NCBI RefSeq assembly: GCF_028198165.1
Contig: NZ_CP116339.1
Location: 434,001-498,000, forward strand
DNA from: Pseudoxanthomonas sp. JBR18
Lineage (GTDB): Bacteria; Pseudomonadota; Gammaproteobacteria; Xanthomonadales; Xanthomonadaceae
Reading direction: 5' to 3'
DNA length: 64,000 bases
Positions 37,507 to 46,024 of the stretch are shown in pieces. Numbering within the stretch: position 1 is the stretch's first letter; every line of letters begins with the position of its first letter. The notes below the pieces were generated by a model. The model did not search any database and had not been told where the DNA came from. It saw only the letters and a program-made list of their open reading frames with translations. Position numbers and translations under genes: made by a program.

Positions 37507-38700
37507 ATGAACACGCCGGCCGGCGACCATGCCGCTCCTGCCGCCTGTGACAACTGCGCCACGCCGTTGACCGGCGAGTATTGCTCCCACTGCGGCCAGC
37601 ATGCGCACAACCCGCTGCGCAGCTTCGCCCACGCGGTAGAGGACGTGCTCGAGTCGTTCTGGCACCTGGACGGACGCATCGTGCGCACCTTGCGCGACCT
37701 CCTGTTCCCGGGCCGGCTGGCGGTGCGCTTCCTGCGCGGGCATCGCGCCCCGTACGTGCCGCCGCTGCGTCTGTTCGTGGTGATGAGCGTGCTGACGTTC
37801 TTCGTGGCGCAGTACGCGTTCCACTGGGAAGGCGCGAACGTCTCGATGCCGGCGGTTGCCACGCTCGATCCCGCCGGGGCCAACCTGCCACCCAACCCAG
37901 GGGAGTTCGCCGAACAGACCACGGTGGCAGCGGTGGAGGCCGAGCGCGACGCCAAACTCGCCGACCTCGTCCAGGCCAACCGCCAGGTCGCCGGTGTGCC
38001 GGGCCTGGGACGGGTCACGCAGTTGGGCATGCGCAAGATCCGCATCGATGCGCAGGCCCGCATCCACCAGTTGGATCCGAACCAGCCGGCCACGCTCGCA
38101 GCGTCGACCGATGCTTCGAACGCAGCGCCCGACACGCCTGACGCGGACGACGACCTGCTGGGCCATTTCGATCCGGCCAGGAACCCGGTCCACATCGATG
38201 CCCTGCCCGGCTTCGCCAATCGCTGGATCAACAAGAAGCTGGCGCGCGCGCAGATCAACCTGCGCCGCTACAGCGATGATCCCGGCGAAGGCCTGCATGT
38301 GTTCATCGCCGCGATTCCCAGCGCGCTGTTCGTGCTGGTGCCGGTGTTCGCACTGTTGCTGAAGGTCTTCTACCTGGGCAGCGGCCGCGGCTACCTGGAG
38401 CACCTGGTCGTGGGCCTGTACAGCCACACCTACATGGTGCTGTCGCTGTTGGCCGTCTTCGTCCTGATGCTACTCGACGGCGCGCTCCCGGCCAGCGCTG
38501 GCTGGATGTCGTGGATCCTCGCCACCCTGCGCGTGTTACTGCTGCTGTGGGTACCGGTCTACCTGTGGCTCACGCAATACCGCGCCTATGGCGAACCCTG
38601 GTGGCTGACCACGATCAAGTACGTCGTGATCGGCAACCTGTATTTCGTGCTGGTCGGCGTGGCCACGCTCATGGTCGGCTTCAACAGCATGACGCACTGA
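37507..38700 (+). CDS. DUF3667 zinc-ribbon membrane protein
   Basis: A 397-residue protein. An N-terminal zinc ribbon CDNCATPLTGEYCSHCGQ (residues 14-31) is followed by the DUF3667 core (NPLRSFAHAVEDVLESFWHL, RTLRDLLFPGRLAVRFLRGH), one membrane helix at about 93-107, a long charged loop (110-260) and four to five membrane helices in the C-terminal third. Function of the family is unknown. The start at 37507 follows a good ribosome site. It converges with the DUF3106 gene four bases downstream. Confidence 0.88.
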   Translation: MNTPAGDHAAPAACDNCATPLTGEYCSHCGQHAHNPLRSFAHAVEDVLESFWHLDGRIVRTLRDLLFPGRLAVRFLRGHRAPYVPPLRLFVVMSVLTFFVAQYAFHWEGANVSMPAVATLDPAGANLPPNPGEFAEQTTVAAVEAERDAKLADLVQANRQVAGVPGLGRVTQLGMRKIRIDAQARIHQLDPNQPATLAASTDASNAAPDTPDADDDLLGHFDPARNPVHIDALPGFANRWINKKLARAQINLRRYSDDPGEGLHVFIAAIPSALFVLVPVFALLLKVFYLGSGRGYLEHLVVGLYSHTYMVLSLLAVFVLMLLDGALPASAGWMSWILATLRVLLLLWVPVYLWLTQYRAYGEPWWLTTIKYVVIGNLYFVLVGVATLMVGFNSMTH

Positions 38701-38704
38701 GGCC

Positions 38705-39316
38705 TCAGCGCCTCAACCGCTCCTGCAACCAGCGGTCGCGGTCCTGCGCGGTGGTGGCGATCAGGTCCTGGCGCAGCGCGTCGCGCTCCTGGGGCGGGGT
38801 GCGCTGGGCCAGCACGGCCAGGTCCGCACGCTGCGGCGCGGTCATCTGGCGCAGTGCCGCCAACAGCGGCTGGCGTTCGGCCTCGGGCATGAAGGCCAGC
38901 AGCGGATGCAGCTTGGCGTAATCGGCGCCCAGGTCCGGTCCCAGCCGCCAGCCCGCCTGATCGGTCTGGTCGAGCGCGTCAAAGCGCGCCTGCATCGCCT
39001 GCCGCTGCGCCGGCGGCAGGGTGGACAGGATGGCGGCGGCCTGGCTCAGACGGGCGCGGGTCTGCGCGTCCAGCGCCATCCAGTCGGCGTAGGCGGCTCG
39101 CTGACGCGCACGCTCCAGGGGCGGCAATGCATCCCAGGCCACCATCCGGCGGGCGAACGCCGCGCGGCCGGCCTCGTCCAACACGGCCAGGCGCGCGGCG
39201 CGCTGGGCCTGGAGGGCGCTCAGATTCGCCCCCTCGTCGCCAGCCTGCGCGACCAGGGTCATCGTCACCACCGCCAGTGCGCCGGCGATCAGGGCCAGCG
39301 CGCTACGGGGTCGCAT
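38705..39316 (-). CDS. DUF3106 exported protein
   Basis: A 203-residue protein. Starting at 39316 it opens MRPRSALALIAGALAVVTMTLVAQAG, a signal peptide with cleavage near residue 25. The rest is helical with repeated DUF3106-type segments (WDALPPLERARQRAAYADWMALD, LPPAQRQAMQARFDAL, MTAPQRADLAVLAQRTPPQER). The family is periplasmic and uncharacterised. Its start overlaps the end of the upstream sigma-like gene by 14 bases, so the two are translationally coupled and probably act together. Confidence 0.85.
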   Translation of the reverse strand: MRPRSALALIAGALAVVTMTLVAQAGDEGANLSALQAQRAARLAVLDEAGRAAFARRMVAWDALPPLERARQRAAYADWMALDAQTRARLSQAAAILSTLPPAQRQAMQARFDALDQTDQAGWRLGPDLGADYAKLHPLLAFMPEAERQPLLAALRQMTAPQRADLAVLAQRTPPQERDALRQDLIATTAQDRDRWLQERLRR

Positions 39317-40382
39317 CGTCGCGCTCCTGGGCGGTGCCGGCCATGGCCTCGGCGGCTTCACGCTGCCGGTCCTGCGGCGCGGCGGCGTACCAGGACAGCA
39401 TCCCGCTCCGGCGCGCCAGCGCCAGGCCGTCCGGGTCCATCAACAGGTCGAAATCCGGGTGCGAGAGCAGCACCTGCGGATCGTCGTAGTGGACACCGGC
39501 CTCGGTGTCTCCGGAAAGGGTATCGACCTGGACCTGGGCGGCGTCCTGCAAGCCCTGCTGGCCCCGGTCGCCGGACGGCGCGCCCGCAGTGGCAGGCGCG
39601 GCCAGACGACCTCCATGGGTGAACCACCAGCCCGCCGCAGCCAGGGCGCACAGGGCGACCAGTCCTCCCAGCACCCAGCCCCAGGGAAACGGGCGCGCGT
39701 CGCTGCGCGCGCGGCGGGGACGCGCTGCCGGACGCGGGCGCGTGGACTGCCCGGGTGTGGGTGCCGGGGTCGCAGCCGGGGCCTGCGTCGGCGGGGCCGG
39801 GCGGGGTGTCTGGCCCTGCACCAACGACTCGCGCAGACGCGACAGGTGCGCCAGCCGCTCTGGCGGAAGCGCCCGCAGGTGCTGCTGGATCGCCTCGGCC
39901 AGAGCGCGCCAGGCATCGGCATCGGGTTGGCCTTCCGCATCACGCGGACAGGCCCGGGCCAGCGCCTGACGATAGCCGGCCTGGTCCACGCCGAGCACCG
40001 CGCCGGCATCCTCTTCGTCCAGTCCTGCAACCAGGCGCAGGAGCAAAGCCAGGCGGTCGTCATCGGCCAGATCGGCCAGGTGATCCAGGGCGTCGGGCCA
40101 GCGCGCCTCCGGGTGCGCCTGGCGCAAAGGGGGTGCGGCGACCAGCAGCGACCAGAAGCCGCGTGGCCAGGCGGCCATCGGCTGCTCGCTGGCGTACTGG
40201 CGGAAGGCCCGCAGCGCGGCGGCCAGGGCGATCTCGCCGGTGTCGCGGCGGCCGCACTGGAGCTCGGCCAGGACCACGCCGCGTCGTTCGACCCCGCGCA
40301 GGAAGGCTGAGAGCGCGGCGGGGACGTCGTCGGTTGTGTTCAAGGGCAGGATCGGATCGGCAAGGCGGAATACGGGCGTCAT
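39303..40382 (-). CDS. membrane-anchored protein with a sigma-factor-like N-terminal domain
   Basis: A 359-residue protein of unusual layout. Residues about 18-180 resemble a degenerate ECF sigma factor: a weak region-2-like part (ALSAFLRGVERRGVVLAEL) and a better region-4-like segment (DDRLALLLRLVAGLDEEDAG AVLGVDQAGYRQALARA). A Pro/Arg-rich linker (about 190-235) leads to one membrane helix (WVLGGLVALCALAAAGWWF, about 238-256) and an extracytoplasmic tail ending DRQREAAEAMAGTAQERDD. This would tether the sigma-like domain to the inner membrane. The downstream gene, overlapping by 14 bases, is a DUF3106 periplasmic protein. Whether the domain still binds RNA polymerase or DNA is unknown. Confidence 0.72.
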   Translation of the reverse strand: MTPVFRLADPILPLNTTDDVPAALSAFLRGVERRGVVLAELQCGRRDTGEIALAAALRAFRQYASEQPMAAWPRGFWSLLVAAPPLRQAHPEARWPDALDHLADLADDDRLALLLRLVAGLDEEDAGAVLGVDQAGYRQALARACPRDAEGQPDADAWRALAEAIQQHLRALPPERLAHLSRLRESLVQGQTPRPAPPTQAPAATPAPTPGQSTRPRPAARPRRARSDARPFPWGWVLGGLVALCALAAAGWWFTHGGRLAAPATAGAPSGDRGQQGLQDAAQVQVDTLSGDTEAGVHYDDPQVLLSHPDFDLLMDPDGLALARRSGMLSWYAAAPQDRQREAAEAMAGTAQERDDATP

Positions 40383-40406
40383 GATAGGCGTGCCGACGCG
40401 GGTTGG

Positions 40407-40420
40407 GTTTGTCGACAAAC
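40407..40420. promoter_or_regulatory. perfect 14-bp palindrome upstream of the sigma-like gene
   Basis: GTTTGTCGACAAAC is a perfect palindrome 24 bp before the start of the minus-strand sigma-like gene, in its presumed promoter. The binding protein is unknown. Confidence 0.5.
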
Positions 40421-40661
40421 GCCTTGACATTCGCCAAACATTCAAATTTCCCGGGATTCGACGGGGCTTGACTTCAAAGCGGTTGTGCACAGCAATCATT
40501 TTTCGTTCACCAAGCCCCTCGCAGGCGAGCACGGCGGTTCCCAAACACCAGGGTTCCACGCACAACTTGTTGTTCTATATGGAAAAAACCGGCTTGGCGT
40601 TTTTTTCACCAATGTGACGGATGCCTAACGACCACGCGAATTTACGCGTGGAGCACCCACG

Positions 40662-40696
40662 CCATGCACAGGCTTATCCACAGCCGATGTGGATAA
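40662..40696. promoter_or_regulatory. inverted pair of perfect DnaA boxes
   Basis: TTATCCACA (40674-40682) matches the DnaA-box consensus TTATNCACA exactly, and its reverse complement TGTGGATAA (40688-40696) follows after five bases; with flanking C and G the arms are 10 bp. A weaker box, CCATGCACA, is at 40662-40670, and TTGTGCACA (one mismatch) lies further left at 40483-40491. They are 119-330 bp upstream of priA. Confidence 0.7.
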
Positions 40697-40814
40697 GGGG
40701 GTTTTCCCAATGGCGACCGGGGGTTGCGCGTGGTTTGTCAGTGAAATGTCAGCTTTCTGACGCAAACGCACATGGCCCGGCTCGGGCGCAAGCGGTGACC
40801 TACACTTGCCGCCG

Positions 40815-42995
40815 ATGTCCGCCGCTCTCGTCCTCCGCATCGCGCTGCCCGTCCCCCTGCGGCAGGCCTTCGACTACCTGCCTCCCGACGGCCACGCGGC
40901 CGGTCCGGGCGACATCGGTTGCCGCGTGCGCGTCCCCTTCGGCCATCGCGAGCTGGTCGGGATCGTGGTGGCGGTCGCGCCCGCGGATCCCGCGGCAGGC
41001 GCCTTGCGCAGCGCCCTGCAGATCCTCGACGCAGACCCGCTGCTGGTCGGCGAACTGCGCCGCTCGCTGCAGTGGCTGGCCAGCTACACCCACGCCCCAC
41101 TGGGCGAGGTGCTGGCCACCGCCCTGCCCGGCCCCCTGCGCCACGGCGAGGCCCTGCCGACTCGCGAAGCCTGGCGCTGGCGCCTGACCGAAGCCGGCGT
41201 GACGGCCCGCGACCGCCTGCGCGCAGGCAGCAAACCGCGCCTGCTGGCCGAGGCCCTGGGCGGTGACGGCGTGGCCGAATGGCAACTGGACGACCTGCAC
41301 CCGGGCTGGCGCACCGCCGCACGCAGCCTGGCCCAGCGCGCGTTCGCCGAGCGCATCGCCGAGGCCCCGCGGGGGTACGCCCAGCCGGCCCAGCCCGGCC
41401 CGGCGCTCAACCCCGAGCAAGAGGCCGCGGTGGCGGCCATCCCGGCGCAGGGGTTCGCCCCGATCCTGCTCGAAGGGGTCACCGGCTCAGGCAAGACCGA
41501 GGTCTATCTGCAGGCCATCGCCGCCTGCCTGGCCCGCGGCCGCCAGGCCCTGGTCCTGGTGCCGGAAATCGGCCTGACGCCGCAGACCCTGGCCCGCTTT
41601 CGCGCGCGCCTGGGCGTGGAGGTGTACGCACTGCACTCCGGGCTGGCCGATGGCGAGCGCGCCCTGACCTGGGCCGCCTGTCTGCGCGGCGAGGCGCGGG
41701 TGGTGGTGGGCACTCGCTCGGCGGTGTTCGTACCGCTGCCCGAGGCCGGGCTGATCGTGATCGACGAGGAACACGACGGCAGCTACAAGCAGCTGGACGG
41801 CATCCGCTACCACGCGCGCGACTTCGCCCTGGTGCGCGGCAAGGCCTTGGACATCCCCGTGGTACTGGGCAGTGCCACGCCCTCCCTGGAGACGCTGCAC
41901 AACGCCCAGGCCGGGCGCTACGCGCACTTGCGCCTGACCACGCGCGCGGGCGATGCCAAGGCCCCCAACGTGCGCGTGATCGACGTGCGCAAGCGCCCGC
42001 TGGCGGCCGGACTCTCCCCCGAGACCCTGGGCGCGATCGCCGCCCAGCTGCAGGCCGGCGGCCAGGTGCTGGTGTTCAAGAACCGCCGCGGCTACGCGCC
42101 GGTGCTGCTGTGCCACGACTGCGGCTGGACCGCGCACTGCCATCGCTGCGACGCGCCGATGACCGTGCATGCGGCCGGCCGGCGTCTGCAGTGTCATCAC
42201 TGCGGCCACCGCCAGGCGGCACCGCCGGCCTGTCCTGACTGCGGCGGGCTGGCGCTGCAGCCGCAGGGCGTGGGCACCGAGCGCCTGGAGGAACTGCTCG
42301 CCGATAGCTTCCCCCAGGTGCCGGTGCTGCGCATCGACCGCTCCACCACCGCACGCAAGGACGCGCTGGAGCAAGCGTTCGCCACGCTGGGCGACGGGCC
42401 AGGCATCCTGGTCGGCACCCAGATCCTGGCCAAGGGCCACGACCTGCCGCTGCTGACCCTGGTGGTGGTGGTGGGCGTGGACGAAGGCCTGTTCTCGGCC
42501 GACTTCCGCGCGGGGGAGAAGCTGGCGCAGTTGCTGATCCAGGTCGCTGGCCGCGCCGGTCGCGCCGCGCGCCCCGGGCAGGTCTGGCTGCAGACCCACC
42601 ATCCGGGCCATCCGCTGCTGGAAACCCTTCTGTCCGGCGGCTACCGCGCGCTGGCCGACGCCGAGCTGCTGGACCGCCAGGCGGCCGGGTTTCCGCCGTT
42701 CGCTCACCTGGCGATGTTCCGCGCCGAAGCAAAACAGGTCGAGCACGTGCAGGCGTTCCTGCGCGCGGCCCGTGCCGCGCTGGCCAGCTTCGACGCGAGC
42801 GTCGAGCTGCACGGCCCGATGCCGGCGCCCATGCCGCGCCGGGCGGGGTTCCAACGCATGCAACTGCTGCTGTCCACAGCGCAACGCCCGCGCCTGCACG
42901 CGGCGCTGCAGGCGGCCCTGCCGGTGATCGACGCGCTGCCCGAGGCGCGGCGCGTGCGCTGGTCGTTGGACGTGGATCCCACGGACCTGTACTGA
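40815..42995 (+). CDS. priA: primosomal protein N' (replication restart helicase PriA)
   Basis: A 726-residue superfamily 2 helicase that reloads the replisome at stalled forks. The N-terminal DNA-binding domain begins MSAALVLRIALPVPLRQAFD. The helicase part has Walker A GVTGSGKTEVYL, Walker B IVIDEEHDGSYKQ and LGSATPSLETL. The zinc-binding cysteines are present (LLCHDCGWTAHCHRC, LQCHHCGHRQ, PACPDCGG). ATG 40815 is preferred over the upstream TTG at 40806. It stands alone on its strand, with the DnaA-box pair in its upstream region. Confidence 0.97.
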   Translation: MSAALVLRIALPVPLRQAFDYLPPDGHAAGPGDIGCRVRVPFGHRELVGIVVAVAPADPAAGALRSALQILDADPLLVGELRRSLQWLASYTHAPLGEVLATALPGPLRHGEALPTREAWRWRLTEAGVTARDRLRAGSKPRLLAEALGGDGVAEWQLDDLHPGWRTAARSLAQRAFAERIAEAPRGYAQPAQPGPALNPEQEAAVAAIPAQGFAPILLEGVTGSGKTEVYLQAIAACLARGRQALVLVPEIGLTPQTLARFRARLGVEVYALHSGLADGERALTWAACLRGEARVVVGTRSAVFVPLPEAGLIVIDEEHDGSYKQLDGIRYHARDFALVRGKALDIPVVLGSATPSLETLHNAQAGRYAHLRLTTRAGDAKAPNVRVIDVRKRPLAAGLSPETLGAIAAQLQAGGQVLVFKNRRGYAPVLLCHDCGWTAHCHRCDAPMTVHAAGRRLQCHHCGHRQAAPPACPDCGGLALQPQGVGTERLEELLADSFPQVPVLRIDRSTTARKDALEQAFATLGDGPGILVGTQILAKGHDLPLLTLVVVVGVDEGLFSADFRAGEKLAQLLIQVAGRAGRAARPGQVWLQTHHPGHPLLETLLSGGYRALADAELLDRQAAGFPPFAHLAMFRAEAKQVEHVQAFLRAARAALASFDASVELHGPMPAPMPRRAGFQRMQLLLSTAQRPRLHAALQAALPVIDALPEARRVRWSLDVDPTDLY

Positions 42996-43152
42996 ATCCG
43001 CGGCGGACACGCCGATGAGGGGATCTCATCAAAAAGTCGAATTGACGTGACGGCTCGCGCGGGTGCGGCATGACAGAATCCTGGGTATCGCGCGACAGGC
43101 TGAGCACACGCCCGGCGCCGCCAATGCTTTTCCAACTGCACCCCTCCCTCCC

Positions 43153-44472
43153 ATGTCAGCTTCCACACACCATCTGGTCATTGTCGGCGGCGGTTTCGCC
43201 GGCCTGTGGGCCGCGCGCGCGCTCGACAACGCACCCGTGCGCATCACCCTGATCGACCGCCACAACCACCACCTGTTCCAGCCGCTGCTATACCAGGTCG
43301 CCACCGCCGGCTTGTCCGCGCCGGATATCGCCGCGCCACTGCGCCACATCCTCAGCGCCCAGCGCAACATCGAGGTCCAACTGGGCGAGGTCACCCATGT
43401 CGTTCCCGAGGCGCGCACGGTGGAACTGTCCGATGGCACCGTGATCGGCTACGACACGCTGATCCTGGCCACCGGCGCGGGCCACGCGTATTTCGGCAAT
43501 GACCAGTGGGCCGAGCACGCGCCCGGCCTGAAGACCCTGGACGATGCCCTGCGCCTGCGCCGCGAGATGCTGGTCGCCTTCGAGCGTGCCGAGGCGGAGA
43601 CCGACCCGGTCAAGCGCGCGGCCTGGCTGCACTTCGCCATCGTCGGCGGTGGCCCGACCGGCGTTGAGCTGGCCGGCACCCTGGCCGAGATCGCGCGTCA
43701 CACGCTGAAGGACGAGTTCCGCCACATCGACCCGCGCGATGCGCGCGTGCGCCTGATCGAGGCCGGTCCGCGGGTGCTGCCCTCCTTCCCCGAGGACCTC
43801 ACCGACAAGGCGCACGCGCAGCTGGAAAAGCTGGGCGTGGACGTCTGCACCGGCACGCCGGTCACGCACATCGACGAGCATGGCTACAAGCTCGGTGAGA
43901 CGTTCTTCGCCGCGCGTACCGTGGTGTGGGCGGCGGGCGTGGCGGCCTCACCGCTGGCACGCTGCCTGGGCGTTCCACTGGACCGGGCCGGCCGCGTGCT
44001 GGTGCAGCCGGACCTGAGCGTGCCGGGCTACCCGGACATCTTCGTCGGCGGCGACCTGGCGGCGATCCAGCAGGCCAACGGCAAGCCGGTGCCCGGCGTG
44101 GCGCCAGCCGCCAAGCAGATGGGCAAGCACATCGCCAAGACGCTGCGCCAGCGGCTGGCCGGCAAGCCCGCGACGCCGTTCAAGTACAGCGACTTCGGCA
44201 ACCTGGCCACCATCGGCCGCATGGCCGCCATCGTGCACCTGGGCAGGTTCAAGCTGTCGGGCCCGCTGGCCTGGTGGTTCTGGCTGGCCGCCCACGTGTA
44301 CTTCCTGATCGGCTTCCGCAACCGCTTCGTGGTCCTGGTCAACTGGGCCATGGCCTACATCAGTTACCAGCGCGCCGCGCGCATCATCTTCGGCAGCGCG
44401 CCGAAGGAAAAGGTGCCCGACGACCATGGCGCCCAGGATCCCGTCGCCGAACAGCGCCGCGCCGCAGGCTGA
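43153..44472 (+). CDS. ndh: type II NADH dehydrogenase (NDH-2)
   Basis: A 439-residue FAD-dependent NADH:quinone oxidoreductase that feeds electrons to the respiratory chain without pumping protons. FAD-binding start HLVIVGGGFAGLWAARALD (residues 7-25), quinone-side motif HHLFQPLLYQVATAGLSAPDIA, second nucleotide-binding motif FAIVGGGPTGVELAGTLAE, and FVGGDLAAI / GVAPAAKQMGKH are all typical. A C-terminal hydrophobic segment (LAWWFWLAAHVYFLIGFRNR) attaches it to the membrane. ATG 43153 gives the standard N-terminus. It converges with rpoH, and a terminator lies between. Confidence 0.95.
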   Translation: MSASTHHLVIVGGGFAGLWAARALDNAPVRITLIDRHNHHLFQPLLYQVATAGLSAPDIAAPLRHILSAQRNIEVQLGEVTHVVPEARTVELSDGTVIGYDTLILATGAGHAYFGNDQWAEHAPGLKTLDDALRLRREMLVAFERAEAETDPVKRAAWLHFAIVGGGPTGVELAGTLAEIARHTLKDEFRHIDPRDARVRLIEAGPRVLPSFPEDLTDKAHAQLEKLGVDVCTGTPVTHIDEHGYKLGETFFAARTVVWAAGVAASPLARCLGVPLDRAGRVLVQPDLSVPGYPDIFVGGDLAAIQQANGKPVPGVAPAAKQMGKHIAKTLRQRLAGKPATPFKYSDFGNLATIGRMAAIVHLGRFKLSGPLAWWFWLAAHVYFLIGFRNRFVVLVNWAMAYISYQRAARIIFGSAPKEKVPDDHGAQDPVAEQRRAAG

Positions 44473-44640
44473 CCGGGCCGGCCGTGCCGGGATCGATCGT
44501 GCCGGGATCACGCAACCGCGCAGGGAAGCGCTTGCGCCGTTGTTCTCTTATGGCGGCCTCGGCCGCTCCCCATCACCGCCCCCATCGACGCGGCGTGGAC
44601 CGGCCCCTCCGACACGTCCAGGGTCAGGGTGCGCAAGACC

Positions 44641-44667
44641 AATAAAAAACCCCGCCTGAGCGGGGTT
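44641..44667 (-). terminator. intrinsic terminator of rpoH
   Basis: AACCCCGC (44648-44655) and GCGGGGTT (44660-44667) form a perfect 8-bp stem with a CTGA loop. Read on the minus strand it is followed by a T-tract (the A-run 44644-44649), 29 bp after the rpoH stop codon. It may also slow read-through from ndh in the other direction. Confidence 0.85.
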
Positions 44668-44695
44668 CTTGTGCGTACTTTCCGGGCTGCCGGAA

Positions 44696-45577
44696 TCAGG
44701 CCGCGAACAGCGCCTTCATCTTCTTGAGCGCGTTGGCCTCGATCTGGCGAATGCGCTCGGCGGAGACGCCGTACTCGTCTGCCAGTTCCTGCAGGGTGAC
44801 CTTGTTGTCATCGTCCAGCCAGCGGCGGGCGACGATGTCGCGCGAACGCTGATCCAGGTTGGCCATGCCCTCGCGCAACAGTTCGAGCTGGCTGCCCTCG
44901 CTGTCGGCGCGCTCATAGGCCTGCGACGGATCTTCCTCACCCGCCACCAGGTAGTGGGCAGGCGACGGTGGCGCAGAGCGCTCCTCGTCCTCGTCGGCCG
45001 GGGCGTCGAAACCGATATCGCGACCGGACAGGCGCGACTCCATCTCGACCACTTCGCGCTCGGAGACGTTGAGGTCCTTGGCCACGGCGCTGACTTCGGC
45101 CGCGTTCATCCAGCCCAGGCGGGTCTTGGACTTGCGCAGATTGAAGAACAGCTTGCGCTGGGCCTTGGTCGTGGCGACCTTGACGATGCGCCAGTTCTTG
45201 AGGATGAACTCGTGCATCTCGGCGCGGATCCAGTGCACCGCGAAGGACACCAGGCGCACGCCCATGTCCGGGTCGAAGCGCTTGACGGCCTTCATCAGGC
45301 CGATGTTGCCTTCCTGGATGAGGTCGCCCAGCTGCAGGCCGTAGCCGCTGTAGCCACGGGCCACGTGCACGACGAAGCGCAGATGCGAGTGCACCAGTTC
45401 ACGGGCGGCATCGAGGTCGTTGTCGTCGCGGAAGCGGTGCGCCAGCTCCTGCTCCTCATCGACCGTGAGCACCGGGATCTGGTGCACGGCGCCGATGTAG
45501 GCGTCCAGCGAGCCAAGCGGGCTGGGAATCGGGAGGTTGTTGGCCACCATGGCGGTGGCTGCGGAGGTCTGGTTCAT
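44696..45577 (-). CDS. rpoH: RNA polymerase sigma-32 factor
   Basis: A 293-residue heat-shock sigma factor. Region 2 includes [20 protein letters not shown] and [20 protein letters not shown]; the RpoH box, diagnostic for this group, is QRKLFFNLR (140-148); region 4 is [19 protein letters not shown] with [20 protein letters not shown]. It directs transcription of chaperone and protease genes. Length is normal. A terminator follows it, and an ECF-type promoter candidate lies upstream. No clear Shine-Dalgarno precedes the ATG. Confidence 0.97.
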   Translation of the reverse strand: MNQTSAATAMVANNLPIPSPLGSLDAYIGAVHQIPVLTVDEEQELAHRFRDDNDLDAARELVHSHLRFVVHVARGYSGYGLQLGDLIQEGNIGLMKAVKRFDPDMGVRLVSFAVHWIRAEMHEFILKNWRIVKVATTKAQRKLFFNLRKSKTRLGWMNAAEVSAVAKDLNVSEREVVEMESRLSGRDIGFDAPADEDEERSAPPSPAHYLVAGEEDPSQAYERADSEGSQLELLREGMANLDQRSRDIVARRWLDDDNKVTLQELADEYGVSAERIRQIEANALKKMKALFAA

Positions 45578-46024
45578 GGCAGCGATATTAGCAATGTGGA
45601 GGTTCGACTGCTAAGGCCTGGAATGGTTCCCTTCGTTCTACCAAAAGGACAATCTTCCTGGATTTTGTTGTATTGCATTCACTTTTGGAAATACGACGCA
45701 AGACCAATCCAAATTTCATTTCGAATCAATCATTTGGCCGATACGACCGGCTCCAACGAGCTGCCTGACAATGACATGCGGGTCGTCAGGGCCGCGTTCA
45801 AGAGTCGAGCGCCTGGCGTTACATCCGACGAATGGTCGCCCCGGCCTCAGCCACCGGCCTGCACGGATCAAGACATCCGTCCCCGCAGTCCGCATCAGCA
45901 ATCGCCGCCCTGTCGGACGCAGCGTCCCGCCGGGCACGGGACCGGCTGACGTCACGGTACCGGCGGCCTCGCTATCATGCGCGCCCATCTCACGCGGCAC
46001 GGTCGCAAGGCACCTGGAGCACAC
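45578..46024. other. divergent gap between rpoH and gnd, with a candidate ECF-type rpoH promoter
   Basis: A 447-bp stretch without a gene; its first 150 bp are AT-rich. On the minus strand GGAACC (45630-45625) and TCGAA (45607-45603), 17 bp apart, resemble an ECF/sigma-E promoter (GGAACTT...TCNAA type) and would start transcription about 20 bases before the rpoH ATG. On the plus strand, TATCAT at about 45974-45979 is a possible -10 for gnd, and a TGACGTCA palindrome is at 45947-45954. GGAG six bases before the gnd ATG is a good ribosome site. Confidence 0.45.

Larger units (their letters stand above)
40383..40814. other. gene-free, less GC-rich stretch between the sigma-like gene and priA
   Basis: A 432-bp divergent gap with several AT-rich runs and no supportable gene. 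It contains a palindrome (40407-40420), possible DnaA boxes, a 7-bp hairpin CCACGCG / CGCGTGG (40632-40651), and just before priA a GTCAG-CTTT-CTGAC inverted repeat (about 40748-40761). The two divergent promoters must lie here, but no convincing -35/-10 pair could be picked. Confidence 0.5.

Noticed and set aside
40383..40814. Chromosomal origin (oriC)
   Set aside because: Despite DnaA boxes, no dnaA, dnaN, rpmH or gidA gene is near and there are only two perfect boxes; reported as DnaA-box pair only.
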